From Panaeolus papilionaceus (lineage: Eukaryota > Basidiomycota > Agaricomycetes > Agaricales), in contig JADNRZ010000017.1 of assembly GCA_015501605.1 (NCBI GenBank), forward strand, positions 1 to 64,000: a stretch of DNA of 64,000 nt, given 5' to 3'. The position numbers and the translations under genes were made by a program. The notes under the pieces are model-generated. The model was not told the DNA's origin, ran no database searches, and was given only the letters and a program-made list of their open reading frames with translations. This document shows positions 11,301 through 22,917 of the stretch, piece after piece; position 1 is the stretch's first letter, and each line of letters starts with the position of its first letter.

Positions 11301-13889
11301 AGATAGGTATGACAAACTCACCCAGTTTTGATTAAGAAAGCTCCAACGCCACCAATACACCTAGAGGTGACAAAACGGGGATCTAAGTATGTGCAGACAA
11401 GAGGATAAGCCCAGGAAAACGCACCCAACAAGAATATGACGTGGGAAGAAGCCGATAATAACGCCTAGCTTCAGAGCACCGAGGAAGAGGAAGGTTATGC
11501 CTAATGTTCATGAAGACAACGAGTCAGTCTCATGTACCGCGCAATCTAGAATTCCACAAAAGTTTCTCCGTACCAGTTAGGACGGAACTAAACGCATATG
11601 CCACGAAAGTAGTCGCAATAACCGCTCCAGGATCGTCTTCACCCATTTGCGCTGCGATACTCGTAGCTAGGATGTGAAAGAAGGGCTGAGAACGAGAGAA
11701 GGAGAGGTAAACAAAGCAACGTCAGCATGCGAGTGAGTGGATTACGATTCCAAAAAGAAGAAATAAATCGCTCAGAAGTGAGCGTGCAAGAGCTCGAGAA
11801 AGGGGGATAGAATTTAGGTAGAATAGAATCACGTACCACGACCTCAATCATCATACTTCCATTGGCACCAGCGAAACCCGAACCACCAAGGGTATAGGTT
11901 AACTGGGCGACGACAGTGGAGACGAAAAACATAGAAACGCCCATAGGACCCAATCCTGCGAAAACTCCCGTGGCGGGGAAGATAATCATTCCATCTAAAT
12001 AAATCAAGAGCGTAAGTTAATCATTAGTTCGACCGCGATTAATACCAGATGAGGGGCGCGAAATGAATGAAATCATCAAATGAAAGTTTATAGAAGGCTT
12101 TAGCATCGACGAGGGACCGTAAAAGGCGCAAATGGAAAATGAAGGTCCAAGAGTATGAACACTTTAAGGTGATTCAAGAAGAGAGAGCAAACACATCGTG
12201 ATTCGATGAGGACGCGGTGCGTTAATGGCGCGTTGACACGAGGAATGTTCACTCCAGCGCAAAAAAGGAATTAAAATAACCAAATGCAGTTTAGTAGTGG
12301 GGCATTTCCTGAACTGTTCCCAGCCCAAGGCCTCGTCGCTGAAGCGACGTCCTCGAGGTTAAATTTGAACGTGAGAGACAGTGTCGTCAAAAGCACGATC
12401 GAAACCTCAAGGCCTCAGAATCGACGTCATCCAATGAAAAAGGTGTAAAAATAACCCATCCAGCACACGACCAAAAAGGGGAAGAACATATCTGACGAAA
12501 CAGAAAAAAAGAGCAGAAAATCAACTCACATGAAATACCGTCCAAAACATTGAGCAACGCCCCAAGCAACACAGCAGGTATCGCTTTAACCGCCGTGTTA
12601 GCATGAGCCGGCGCCAGCTTAACCTCCTTCTTCACTCGGTCCTTCACAAAACCAACACCGCCTTTCACCGATTCTCTCAACCTCAACCCCAACCCCAACC
12701 GTTTATCCGTCCCATCGTCACCACTTCCATATCCACGATACCCAGTCCCAGTCCCACTACTCCACCCTCTCTCAACGTCATCACTTTCGTCATCTCCCTC
12801 GCTACTTTCACCCAAACTAGACGCATGTCGTCCACTCAGGTTATGTTTTCCGTGATCGCCATTTACAACACCAGTATGATAATTCACCTCGCCTCCTGCA
12901 ATAAGTGGAGTAGTTTCGTGGGCCGAAACACGTGTAGAGGCATGTCGCGTGCGTGATTGAGATCTCGAAGGTGCAGGCGATGGCTCCAAGGCACGAACAA
13001 GGGACGGAGGACTTCTCCATCTGACATGATATTGCGTTGCAGCACTAGGGGCCTCAGCAGGTGGATGTGAAGCAGGAAGGGCACCCATATACTGCGCTGA
13101 AAGGTTTCGTTGAAATGGCGGGCGAGGTGTACCGCTCGGTGAAGCAGTGGGGGTGGAATCAAGATAACTCGGTGATCGAACGGGGTGAAATGCAGTAGGT
13201 ACAACTTCCGAAACGAGTCTCGATCCCGGACCAGCGCTATCACGATACTGAGGCGCTGCAAGGTGCGGCGGAGGCGGTCTTCGTGATTCACCAGAAGACA
13301 AACTCGATGATCTCGAAGAAGACTCTGGTCCATCTTCTCCTGCAGGTCGAAGCAATGATAGCCCCGAGGGCTTTTTTCTTTCTGACGACGAAGTCACAGA
13401 AGGAGGAGGTGTCGCTTCAGACGTTTTACCATCCGAGGACTGGAGTGTAGAAATTGACGAATCGAGTCCAGAGGATTCGCCAATAGCAGACGTTCGCGAA
13501 GAGGGAACGTCGCGTAGGAAAGAGGAAGCCATGCTGTGAGAGAGATAGGTTTCGTCTATTTCATGGTCGCCGCGTTCTATTGCTAGATCTGTGGACGAGG
13601 CCTGGGCGAGTGGTGATAACAATGTCTCGGGAAAAATAAAGCCTTCAGCGCTCGGATCTGTCGGTCCTTTGTCAGCTGGGGTGGCCTCTGAGGGTGTCGC
13701 TTGTTGAGTCTGTGTGCGTGATTGCCCACTATGAATAGACCGAAAGGAAGCTGGACCGCCTCCTAGCGTCATAGACGTAAACGACGCGGGAAAGGGCATG
13801 TTGGATAGTTGTAGTGTTGCAGCCCGGATAGAATCTGGTGTGTGAGGGTGTGGTGATTCGCCGGATGTCGCAGAGGGTATTAGAGACAT
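8400..13889 (-). CDS. VSB1: VSB1-type vacuolar SulP (SLC26) transporter with STAS and cyclic-nucleotide-binding-like domains
   Basis: Nineteen exons in continuous frame give 1225 aa. Exons: 13889-12530, 11994-11837, 11685-11574, 11500-11425, 11360-11322, 11082-10910, 10836-10696, 10623-10519, 10463-10376, 10320-10288, 10225-10125, 10072-9985, 9928-9840, 9784-9635, 9578-9276, 9221-9156, 9101-8988, 8937-8509, 8452-8400. Domain order: a Ser/Pro-rich cytosolic N-terminus of about 435 residues with an ETTPLI motif; the SulP membrane core beginning AVLLGALLNVLDGISYGM; a STAS domain (FLFFGTITHVEETIREL, LDLMLVAGVDMSSAEAF); and a C-terminal cNMP-binding-like fold (QQGEPSDGLYIIESGVL, AGELTALADSPRNATVV). 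This order matches yeast YGR125W/Vsb1, reported to be needed for vacuolar storage of basic amino acids. Substrate here is by homology only. The first intron (535 bp) is about ten times the usual length. The start at 13889 is the first ATG in frame. Confidence 0.88.
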
Positions 13890-14204
13890 GTATGAGGAGG
13901 CATTATATGACCTGGGTTGTAGGAGTCTGTTGTGAAAGAGAAGAAAGAAAGGGCGTGTAAGTAAGTTAAGTATGATAGGCGACACAAGACCAAAGAGATG
14001 GCGTGCAAGTCAAAAAGAATGTGCAAATGAAACGAAATTGAAATGAATGAATGAATGAATGAGTGTGGATGTTGGGCAAGACCCAAAGTCAAATTGACCG
14101 GTCAACGGATAGTATTCATAATCAAAGGGAAAGAGCTGAAATGAATGGACGTGGAGTTGGAGTTGGAATGCGTTTTGTCACAAAAGAGCAAAAGAGCAAC
14201 TCGA

Positions 14205-14231
14205 CTTGGTCTGGTCTGGTCTGGTCTGGTC
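14205..14231. repeat. Microsatellite, (TGGTC)n
   Basis: Several tandem copies of a pentamer (ggtct/tggtc) lie between the transporter and the upstream gene fragment. Confidence 0.6.
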
Positions 14232-14314
14232 TTCTGACCTCCCTCAGTGCTGAATTTAAAAATGGGAGAGTAGAAAGAAGCACGGGGATAATAACTCTGT
14301 TGCGGTGTTTTTAC

Positions 14315-15085
14315 GGCACCGGAGATTGGGAGAACCAGAGGTGAAGGGGCGCCAGCGGCATAAGATATGGCCTCAATTTGCGCGAACGTGCATGGCATGA
14401 TATCTCCCATTTCGTCTCCCAACAAAACCCCCTTCCACCCTGACACGATAAGCCCCCGACCCTTGATTCCATCCCATCCCATTCCTCCGCGCATTTCATC
14501 CACACGACACGCACGAGAAAACAAAACACCCAAAGGAACAGAAACAATTTAAATAATAACGAACGGTATTCAGAGAAACTCACCCTGCTCTATGTAGAGA
14601 AGGCGACTCATTCAGCGTCGAATGATACATTTGTCCCCGTTCTCTCTGCTCTTCACTAGGATAGTTGGCACCCATCGTATTCGGAGTCATCAGACGTGCG
14701 TCTTCACCTCGTTCGTGGTCAAGGCCTACATTAGCGCTGGAATTATGAATCCTTGCTGATGGACGCCCACTGGCATTAACATTTTCTTCATCCGAACCTA
14801 GCCTCCCCACGAACGACAAACCCTCCGGAACGCCAAAATCCGATATCCTGCGAGTCATAAAACTGAAGAAGGAAGTCGAAGTCGAGGCTGTGGTCGATTG
14901 ATTCGCTGGTGCTGGTCCAGCATTATGAATAACGGACCCGGTGGTGCTATTTGTAGGATGAGTACTAGAGCCATGACCAATAACAGGTTTACCCGTCATG
15001 GAAGCAGTAAGATAAGACTCTCTCAAGCCTCGCATCAATGGTTGCCCCCTGAATTTCCCAGAACAGGCAAATGGGCCTAATCCGG
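14315..15085 (-). pseudogene. Fragment of an unrecognised gene (two exon-like blocks)
   Basis: Two blocks look coding on the minus strand: about 15085-14584, opening PGLGPFACSGKFRGQPLM and ending at a GTGAGT donor, and 14439-14315, reading GDEMGDIMPCTFAQIEA and ending at a GTAAAA donor. They join in frame. Upstream, sensible peptide (DAVQLKTYDPREKSASGAR) is cut by a TAA at about 15100, so the 5' end is broken or an intron is missed. No downstream exon was found before the transporter start at 13889. It may be an alternative 5' end of that transporter or an independent relic. The family is not recognised. Confidence 0.35.
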
Positions 15086-15834
15086 GTATTGCCGGTCTGG
15101 TTTACCGTGCCCCTGAAGCGCTTTTCTCTCTTGGATCATAAGTTTTGAGCTGGACAGCGTCAACCAAAGTAACAAAAATACACTGTTGAAAGGAACTTTA
15201 ATTGATCAAATTTTGCTTTTGAGAGGGCTTCGACACTGCCCTGTAACCGGCTCATGAAAATCATCGATCATTTGAAATTACAAGCAATTTTCTCCTATTG
15301 CGTTAGAGTGCAGACCTGTTCTATAGCGAACTCGTTGTGACCACACGAGGCCAAGACACGGTAGTGTTTCTACCAAGTCGAGTTGAACTCAATTCAACCG
15401 AGTTAGCTTAATAGAGTTGGCCAACTCAACTCGACTCAGGTACCCGAGTTGCTCCCTAGTATGGATTTGTGCAACGCGCCTGGCCAAAGATTCAGAACAG
15501 TCTTCTAATAGTAATAGCACACCATCCAACTTCCTCCTCATCTCAGTGGAGCTCCAACCAAATTTCGGTAGCAGAATCTGGCAATATTGATGGTAGATGG
15601 TGGCTCTGGATGCCAACAGGATGTTTGATTGGAGTTTGGGGGTGCCGCAGACAACGAGGTGAGCGGATTCAAGTAGAGCGCAAGGACCCGGAGGTTAAGG
15701 AATGTATTGGGGATGCTGCAATGCAGCTGCATGCCAAAACTGGAGCACGATTTCAAAGATTCCCCTGAGTGTTGAGTGACAGGTCTAGCCGAGTCGGAAG
15801 AGCGTGCCGCCATGAATCAAGAAAGCTAAGAAAC

Positions 15835-16819
15835 TCAGCATCGCTGATAGACGGCTTCAGCTGCTGCAATCAGTTGATCTCCGAAACCACATTTTGCGAG
15901 TCCTAATGCGCAAGCAGGACCACATCCATCGATTCCCGTATTGTAGTCTCCACCATACAGAAGTGCAATTAAAATAAGACCTCCTTTAGAGAGGCGTGGC
16001 TCTGTGTCTCGTATTCTCTTACCATGGAATAAGAGTTGTTGGTCGTGGTATTCCTTGTCTTTCCACGGGATTCTTAAATATGTTGGACACGTGCGGGCAG
16101 GCACGGCGGCTACGATGTGATCATGGTGGTATTGGGTTGAGAGACAGTATGTATCAGGTGGAATTGAAAAACACGTGAAGCGAAGATAGAAAAGCATACG
16201 GCTTGTAAACCGTACACCCCCCAAATACAAATGTGTCACTGTCAGTTTCCATTATTCCATCAATCAAGCCCCGTTGATTGAGACGAGCTAGCTCTGATTC
16301 GGCTTCTCCGGGCGCCTATTCAGTTATCGATATCATCATGACATTAGGCTAAAAATGACATAAGTCTCCGCATATTGGACTTACGATATGGATGTGGTAC
16401 CCAAATGCTTGTATGATCTCTTGTGACTGAGAGAATCACCAGAGAGATTCAGCCACGACCGCATGTCCCCGCTTCATAGCTGGTCTTCCAGCGCCATCAT
16501 ATACAAAGACGAATACAATCGGGCCCGGGCACTTGAGGAATTCCGCAAGCTTATAGAACAGTATTTTCAGAGCTCCTGGACTGTGAACTCCTGCAGCTGT
16601 TGATGCCGCAACACATTCTCCCATGAGAACACTTTCAACAAGATAAACTTTATGAACCGGTCAATTCAGAGCGCTCGATGTACGGAATGCTTACCTGATG
16701 CCCACTCCAATCAAAGCGAGTGTCCTAATTGGTTAACTTTGTATGTAGACGAGTAATTGCTGAGTGATATTGGCTTCGTAAACGGTGTAATAAAGCTTTC
16801 AAAGTCCATTTATGCCCAT
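15835..16819 (-). pseudogene. XPG/Rad2-family nuclease relic (Yen1/GEN1-like PIN domain)
   Basis: In minus-strand order the pieces are: ATG at 16819 reading MGINGL then TGA where the family has Trp; a LALIGVGI scrap near 16720; an XPG-N block (LKILFYKLAEFLKCPGPIV, then DGAGRPAMKRG) at about 16600-16450; SQEIIQAFGYHIHI, an intron, then APGEAESELARLN and METDSDTFVFGG (acidic XPG-I residues kept); and YGGDYNTGIDGCGPACALG near 15900. Homologues are structure-specific DNA nucleases, and mushroom genomes carry many such PIN-domain copies. The N-terminal nonsense codon, doubtful exon joints and frame changes suggest a decayed copy although the metal-binding motifs survive. Confidence 0.6.
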
Positions 16820-17065
16820 GGGAGCGGATACTTGTGCACTGTGTAAGAGAAGAGTGTATTGAATGCGGCCGCAAAGCTACCGTACTTTATAAAACAAGTA
16901 AGGTCTCAGATACTGGCTTTCACACTTGAATAATTATTCATTAACTGAATATCAGGTTTGCTTGACTGGAATGCATTACAATACAAACAATGATATTACA
17001 GATACACCTATCTATTCACGAGTTACGATTCACTGGGATTCTTTAGCTTCTTGGGGCGCCGCGCA

Positions 17066-20000
17066 TCAACAGCTTTCTTTCGTCGCTCTGGGTTTGTAGC
17101 TAACTGAGCTGGTGCGCTTCCACTTCCTACCTCTTGAGCTTCCTGACAGCCTCTTATATGCTGCACTCATCAAGCCCTCAAGCTCCTCAAGGACAGCGAG
17201 AGGCGATACACCGCGTGATTTAGCCTCAGAGTCAATGTACTCTGGGATCTCACGGAATTGCTCCCAAGCTTTACGGCCCTGGAAGCAACTATCAGCTTGT
17301 GAGAAATGAACTTTAGTGTAACATGCACCGTTCCGGAAATACCGCTTCGCCATCCAACGACCTTCATATTTTTTGAGGTGAAGTGCCCCTCTACATCTCG
17401 CAATGGTGGTTTGACACCCCTTTGAACCCCCTCGGCGTTGAATACTGCTTTGCCGCTGCTCCAACACGTCCATTGATCTTGAAGGCTATATTTGTCGAGT
17501 GTTTTTTAGGGTCTCTAGCAATCCCAAAGCAGCCTGCGCTCTTTAATCAAAGGGCAAATGTCTGTCCACCTGACGGACCCATGCCTCAGTAAAGGTGGCC
17601 AGAACACTGATTGATTATCTGCGGGATCAGACGAGACTGAGCTTAGTAATTTCAAGAAATGAGAACCATAAAAAGACGCACCAAAAGAGAATGCTGCTGC
17701 TGGGGGTAAAATAAGGTCAACCTGGCTTTTTTGTTGATGAAGGGTCCGTGTCTTTGGTGAGCTGTTTGCAAATGCACGCAAGCCCGTCTCTCCAGAGTTG
17801 TCGGTAACTTGGTATACACCAGTATTATCACCGTTGATCGCGGGTTCCAGCTGATCTGCTTCCGGAGATCGAAGTGGAATGGTTAGCCAGGTTGGAGTGG
17901 TTGGATGACGGTCAGTTGAAGTTGACGGAAGTGATGGAGGAGCCAACTTTAAAGCTCTAATGGAGCTAGTTGAGAAATCCTAAAGCGATCGGCGTGTACC
18001 AGGGTGTTGAAACCACGTGGCGGCGTCAAGACATCAGTCCGCCGCTCAAGGAGAGCTTGTCCACGATGATACTCCTGTCTGCGCTCCATCTCGATTGGAC
18101 TACCTGCGCTTGCTTTCGCAAGTGATAGTGCGTTTGGAAATCCATGCTTCATCCAATTGCGGACATCGGCATTTGCCAATGCCGGAAGTCGGAAGAGAGC
18201 TGAGTCGGGATTTTTCTGGTATATGGCTGCGCCGCACTGGCATTCATCATTAGTAATTATCAATTTTCAATGCATGAATACACACCTGGAAGGGGTATGG
18301 CCTTAACTGCATAATCCTGGACCAATGGTTGGCCGCACCGGAAAGGTTCTCCCGCCCAACCACTGCATGGTGATTGGCCTCGGCCATTGGGCAGACTAAA
18401 TGCAAAGATTGCTCTGGCACGTGAACATGGCGCCAGACAGGGTCATATAGCTCGTGAACTTTATATGCATGAGTGCCGAAAATCGCCTTAACAATAATCA
18501 GTCAGTCAGAAATCAACGAAAAATATAATGGCTTACCTCCTTTGGAAGGGGGGTGCATACGTATCATAATATGTTTCTCCTCGTACCCATCCCATTCGTG
18601 ATGTAATAGACGCATCAACTCTAAGTTACATGTAAGATTATGGTCACTGACGAAGAATAAATGAACATACCCATCCGCTCTTGGAAGTATCCAAGGACAT
18701 GACGTGGAAGATGGGCTTTTGAGTCGCGAGACAAAGTTAGCCTCTGCAAATGCTTTCACGTAGATGTTATACAGCGACTGTTCATGGTAAGGGGTTGACA
18801 GGGACTTTTTTCCAAGAAGAATACGAATCTATCCACCAATAGAGTCAGCCAATTGCGAATGATATACACCAGATTGACTTTCTAGATTAGAATATCAAAT
18901 TAGATGCATCTGAAACGAGGTTGTGAAGAATGTACTGTGCACATTCCCCGACTCGCTCCTGCCTTCTCTTCACCTTGGCAGCCGAGTACGGAGAAGATAC
19001 CTATCTGCTGGTCTGGAAGCAGAAAGGTATATGACTGCAGCTCAGCCAACCTAAGCGTACGGAAGTCGTCTCCACGATTTCCCGATGCGTTTTGAGCAGT
19101 CCAGTATAGGTGTCCGTTTATCACCAGTCTGCTACTCGATTATGTGTTTTGACTCACGTTCTCTGTGCTTTAAAAATCCTTCGCCAACCTTCGCTAATTG
19201 CTCATCTGTAATGGCAGCCAGGAACGTATTTGCGACAATATCAGGGGCGTCTTCCTCTGGCACAAGCCCACTCAACTCTCTGTAAGCGACCTAATGTGTG
19301 TAGTTATTCATGTTTACTCACTTTCAAACCCACTGAAGCGCATTGTTCATCCGGCCCTTTAGTGCATCCCAAACATGAATTGATGTAGCAGGGCGTGTTG
19401 TCCGCAGCTACGGGTCCTTTGCTTCTTGTTCCTTACGAATGCGAAGAGCTCCAAAGTAGAGCTTTTTGATATGAGACTGCATGCAAGTCAGTTCATATAT
19501 ATTGATACCCGAGAGTGATAGAAATAAATAAGCTTACAGCACCAATGAACGTCCCGGGGATGTCATTGCCCTTTCGATCTCTCTTAGGGCGCTCAGAACA
19601 GAAGCGAATGTAAAGTAGGATATGGTACCCGTAGATGATCTCATCCCTAATCTGACCACATTCTAATGCATGGGTGCAGAACTCCTAAGGTGTACAATGA
19701 ATCGTTATCAGCGGAATGAACTTAAAAAACAAATGAATGAATGCTAGCGCGTACCTTCCAAGCCTTTACCATGGCATTTTGTGTCTTAATCCCACTTGCG
19801 CACCTGCTCTGTTCTGCAATCCTTGTTTCTTCAAGCCTGATGCGCGTACGATAATCGTCATGGCTCTCTGAAGAATGGGGCCCCTGAGAGCGAGAATTAT
19901 GATGTCGTCTCTGTGTCTTCGTAAAACTCGTCATCACCCACCAAACCACCTCCAACTTCAAACTCCACTTCATCAAGCTCCTCCTCTTCATCATAACCCA

Positions 20001-20450
20001 GAACCTCCTCTGCTGCTGCCCCCTGTACCCCAAATTCTACAACAAGTGCTTCCTCCGAATTGGGGGTGGTGTCAAGCTCAGGTACGAGGAGTGGACTGAG
20101 AGTGTTGTTATCCACCAGTGCGCTGGGATGGGGGACGTCGGATTGAGGTAGTACAGCTGGATCGGGTACCTATAAAATATATGAGCAGGATATGGATGCC
20201 GAGCCCAAAGCACATACCAATAGTCGACAAGGGCATACCGAAGCCTCTCTAATGTGGCGCTTTTGGGAAGCGTGGGATTGATATCTACACGTGCACATGC
20301 TTCACGTAGAGGCTCCCTTCGGCGGATTTTAAGAAGAGTGTTAGAATATTCCTCTCGCGACATTTGACGCTTTCCATGGACGTCGCGTGGAGGGATGATG
20401 AGAGTGTTGTGCTGAAGAGCCGTATCTGCATTTGGACACGCTGATAAGAT
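17066..20450 (-). pseudogene. Ndc10-like (Crypton-derived) protein, frameshifted
   Basis: Minus-strand segments follow the order of a family common in Agaricomycetes. They are: N-terminal NTLIIPPRDVHGKRQMSREEY (20.4-20.3 kb); an acidic linker; IKTQNAMVKAWK and then ERPKRDRKGNDIPGTFIGA (19.8-19.5 kb); YWTAQNASGNRGDDFR (19.1 kb); FVSRLKAHLPRHVLGY (18.7 kb); GWVRGETYYDTYAPP; YKVHELYDPVWRHVHVPEQ (18.4 kb); CGAAIYQKNPDSALFRL (18.2 kb); and a C-terminal GCR1_C-like part ending KAWEQFREIPEYIDSEAKS (17.2 kb). The family resembles the Ndc10 DNA-binding domain, which derives from Crypton tyrosine recombinases. One extra A in an AAAA run near 18713 breaks the frame after FVSRLK. Exon joints were not all resolved. 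It is probably a relic of a mobile element. Confidence 0.6.
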
Positions 20451-21330
20451 AAATCCAAAATGGAAACATTTCCCACATCCGAAGTACGTACTTTCGTTAT
20501 CTTAAATTCGCCTTTAGACGGCGCGGTAGATGAGTTATAGAGTAAGGATAAAATGGATGCTAAAGAGAAATATCTGTAATTAAAGTATTCATTATAAGAT
20601 CGAGCGCAACAATGCACATTGGCCTGGGGCCCCTCAGCGAGCAATACACTGTGTTCATTGTCATTGCACTCATTGATTATTGGGCAAAAAAATCAGCTAC
20701 TCTGGCTCATTGTCAGCTCGCTGAAGGCAGAAGATAATCTATTACTAATACATGCCATTGTACTATGGTTCACTACAGGTCCACATTATGAGAGCACTGA
20801 GATGGATAGCTAACTGTTAGCAGCCATCAACGGCATCACGGCAAACAACCCAAGAATAGTGAGCCTGGCCGTCTCGTAGATATACATATGTAGAGAGGGT
20901 ATATTTCAGTCCTCTTTCTCCTGTCTTTTAACAAAATACCAAAATGATCTTACAGTCAAAGGCTATCTTAATATGCAATAGAATAATATTTCCGGTTGAA
21001 GTTGCACTCAATATCGAAAGAATCGTACTTAGGTGCTGTGAAAGATGAAGTGTTCCCACATATTGTGATTGACTCGTATATGCATCGAATAACTCATATT
21101 TTACTAACTAATATTTACATAACAGCTCACTCCGGCTTTCCATATAAAATGGTAGAAACCCATTGATGGTATTCTTTTACGGGCCAAATTATTGATATTT
21201 GGTTGCTGTACAGGCTCTACGTGCATGCAGTGTCAGGGCTTACACACATACTACATGTGGCGGCAGACTCTCTGTTTCAAACCACCATCTGCTCGCGTCG
21301 CTCCAGAGTTAATAGCCTTTTAATTTAAAC
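20451..21330. other. Intergenic, no gene seen
   Basis: AT-rich sequence between the Ndc10-like relic and the first GTPase. No supportable ORF, tRNA or repeat was found. Confidence 0.5.
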
Positions 21331-22629
21331 ATGGAATCATACTGCCAGTGGGAAGGTATACGAATTACCGGACCTATCTCAGCTCAAAAGGTCGAGAAGA
21401 TACCATTCGCAGCCAATACCATACTGTGAGTAGCATCTCCGTATGAAACCTAATTCTCAAACGATTTACCGATTGAACTTTAGTCTTTTGGGTCAGACAG
21501 GTGTTGGAAAAAGTAATGTATGTGGTTGTTCCTCAAAGTTTAAACCCCTCCTGGGGTGTATCGTCAACATGTACATTTGAATTCGCAATTGACATATTAG
21601 CATCTCTTCAATCATAGTTCATCGAGGCCTTGGTGGGCGATCACTCCATTGGTCTCTCAAAAAACCAACTGGAAGGAATGACCCAAGAGATTACCGCCTT
21701 CAAGATATTAGGTCTACGGCGTATCTGGTCTGATATCTACCTCGTCGACGTCCCAGGATTTGCGGACCAAAAGATATCAGAGATGAGAATCATCGCTATG
21801 ATTAGAAATTGGGTCAACAAAAAGTTAGTCTCTGAAGGCTCAATTCAATCGCAAGACTATTTCGAGCTCACCCCTGTTCAATCCTGTATAGTATCAGTCC
21901 CGTAGGAACGGGGGTGATGGGCTACATACTGTACCTCGATAGGATTACAGACACCCGTGTCGCGGGTAGCAAGAAGAAGCTCATAGCACTGTTTAAAGAG
22001 CTTTTAGGGCCGGGGAGGGCCAAAAGTGTTACGATCATAACAACAATGTGGGACGAATTGTGGACAGAAGCACAAAGAGAGAGGGCAGAAAACCGCTACA
22101 GACAATTAGAAAGCGAGCATTGGAAGGTGATTATAATCTTAATCTTTTATTTAATAGGGTTATTGAAAGCATAATCATGTAGGATTTGATAGATCAAGGG
22201 GCCAAAATCGTCAAATTTCAGAACACTCAAGAATCCGCATTTCAAATTTTGCACAACGTTGTTAAGCATTTACCGAATTCGAAGGAGTATGCGGGTTTGG
22301 ACAGTGGAAAGCCCATAAGGAAAACGAGTGCCGGAATTGCGATCTATGGAAATCTCCTGGAAAGGATCGAAGCACGGCGGCAACGGCTCAGAGCCGTTGA
22401 GGAAGATCTGAAGGCTGAATTGACCATTGCTAACAGAGAGTTATTTAATCTGTTAGCCAAGGAGAGGACCGAGCTGGATAGGGATCTTCAGATGTTCGAG
22501 AAGGAGCTAGAGGAATTTGGCCCCCCTCCCGATCCCAAACCCGAGCCTCAGCCCCGCAAACATTTGGGCATTCGCGAGAAACTTGATAAAACCAAGCAAC
22601 GACTTAAGCATTTCTGGGGGAAGGAGTGA
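21331..22629 (+). CDS. P-loop GTPase (AIG1-like G domain), copy 1, 338 aa
   Basis: Exons 21331-21425, 21484-21517, 21618-21823, 21892-22126 and 22183-22629 join in frame to 338 residues. G1 is GQTGVGKS, split from the next exon directly after its last residues. G3 is DVPGFAD. The G4 position reads TTMWD instead of NKxD, as is usual in this fungal family. The C-terminal third is a charged coiled coil (RIEARRQRLRAVEEDLKAE) ending KTKQRLKHFWGKE. It is probably a cytosolic GTP-binding protein; no pathway is established. The gene starts at the first ATG and is intact. A degraded paralogue follows directly, and a near-identical C-terminus lies inverted at 63727-64000. Confidence 0.85.
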
Positions 22630-22917
22630 CCTCTGTCAGACTTCCATCCTCTGATGTACTGTACAGATACCAATTTCGATATTTTTTATATATTGAGGCT
22701 TGAAGCTTGGTTTGAATGCTTGTCGTCGTACTGTCCAATCGTATATATGGCGAATATCAAAACCTAGGCGTTGGATTCCTAAGGCTAATACGCACAAAAC
22801 CCAGGCCTGACCTGGTCTGAATCCTTTGATCCCGAAAGAGATGGGCTCGTGACTCCGAATAAATACTTATCTCTTGCCGAAGATGCACCCGTGCTCCCTC
22901 CACTTGAATCATAAGGC

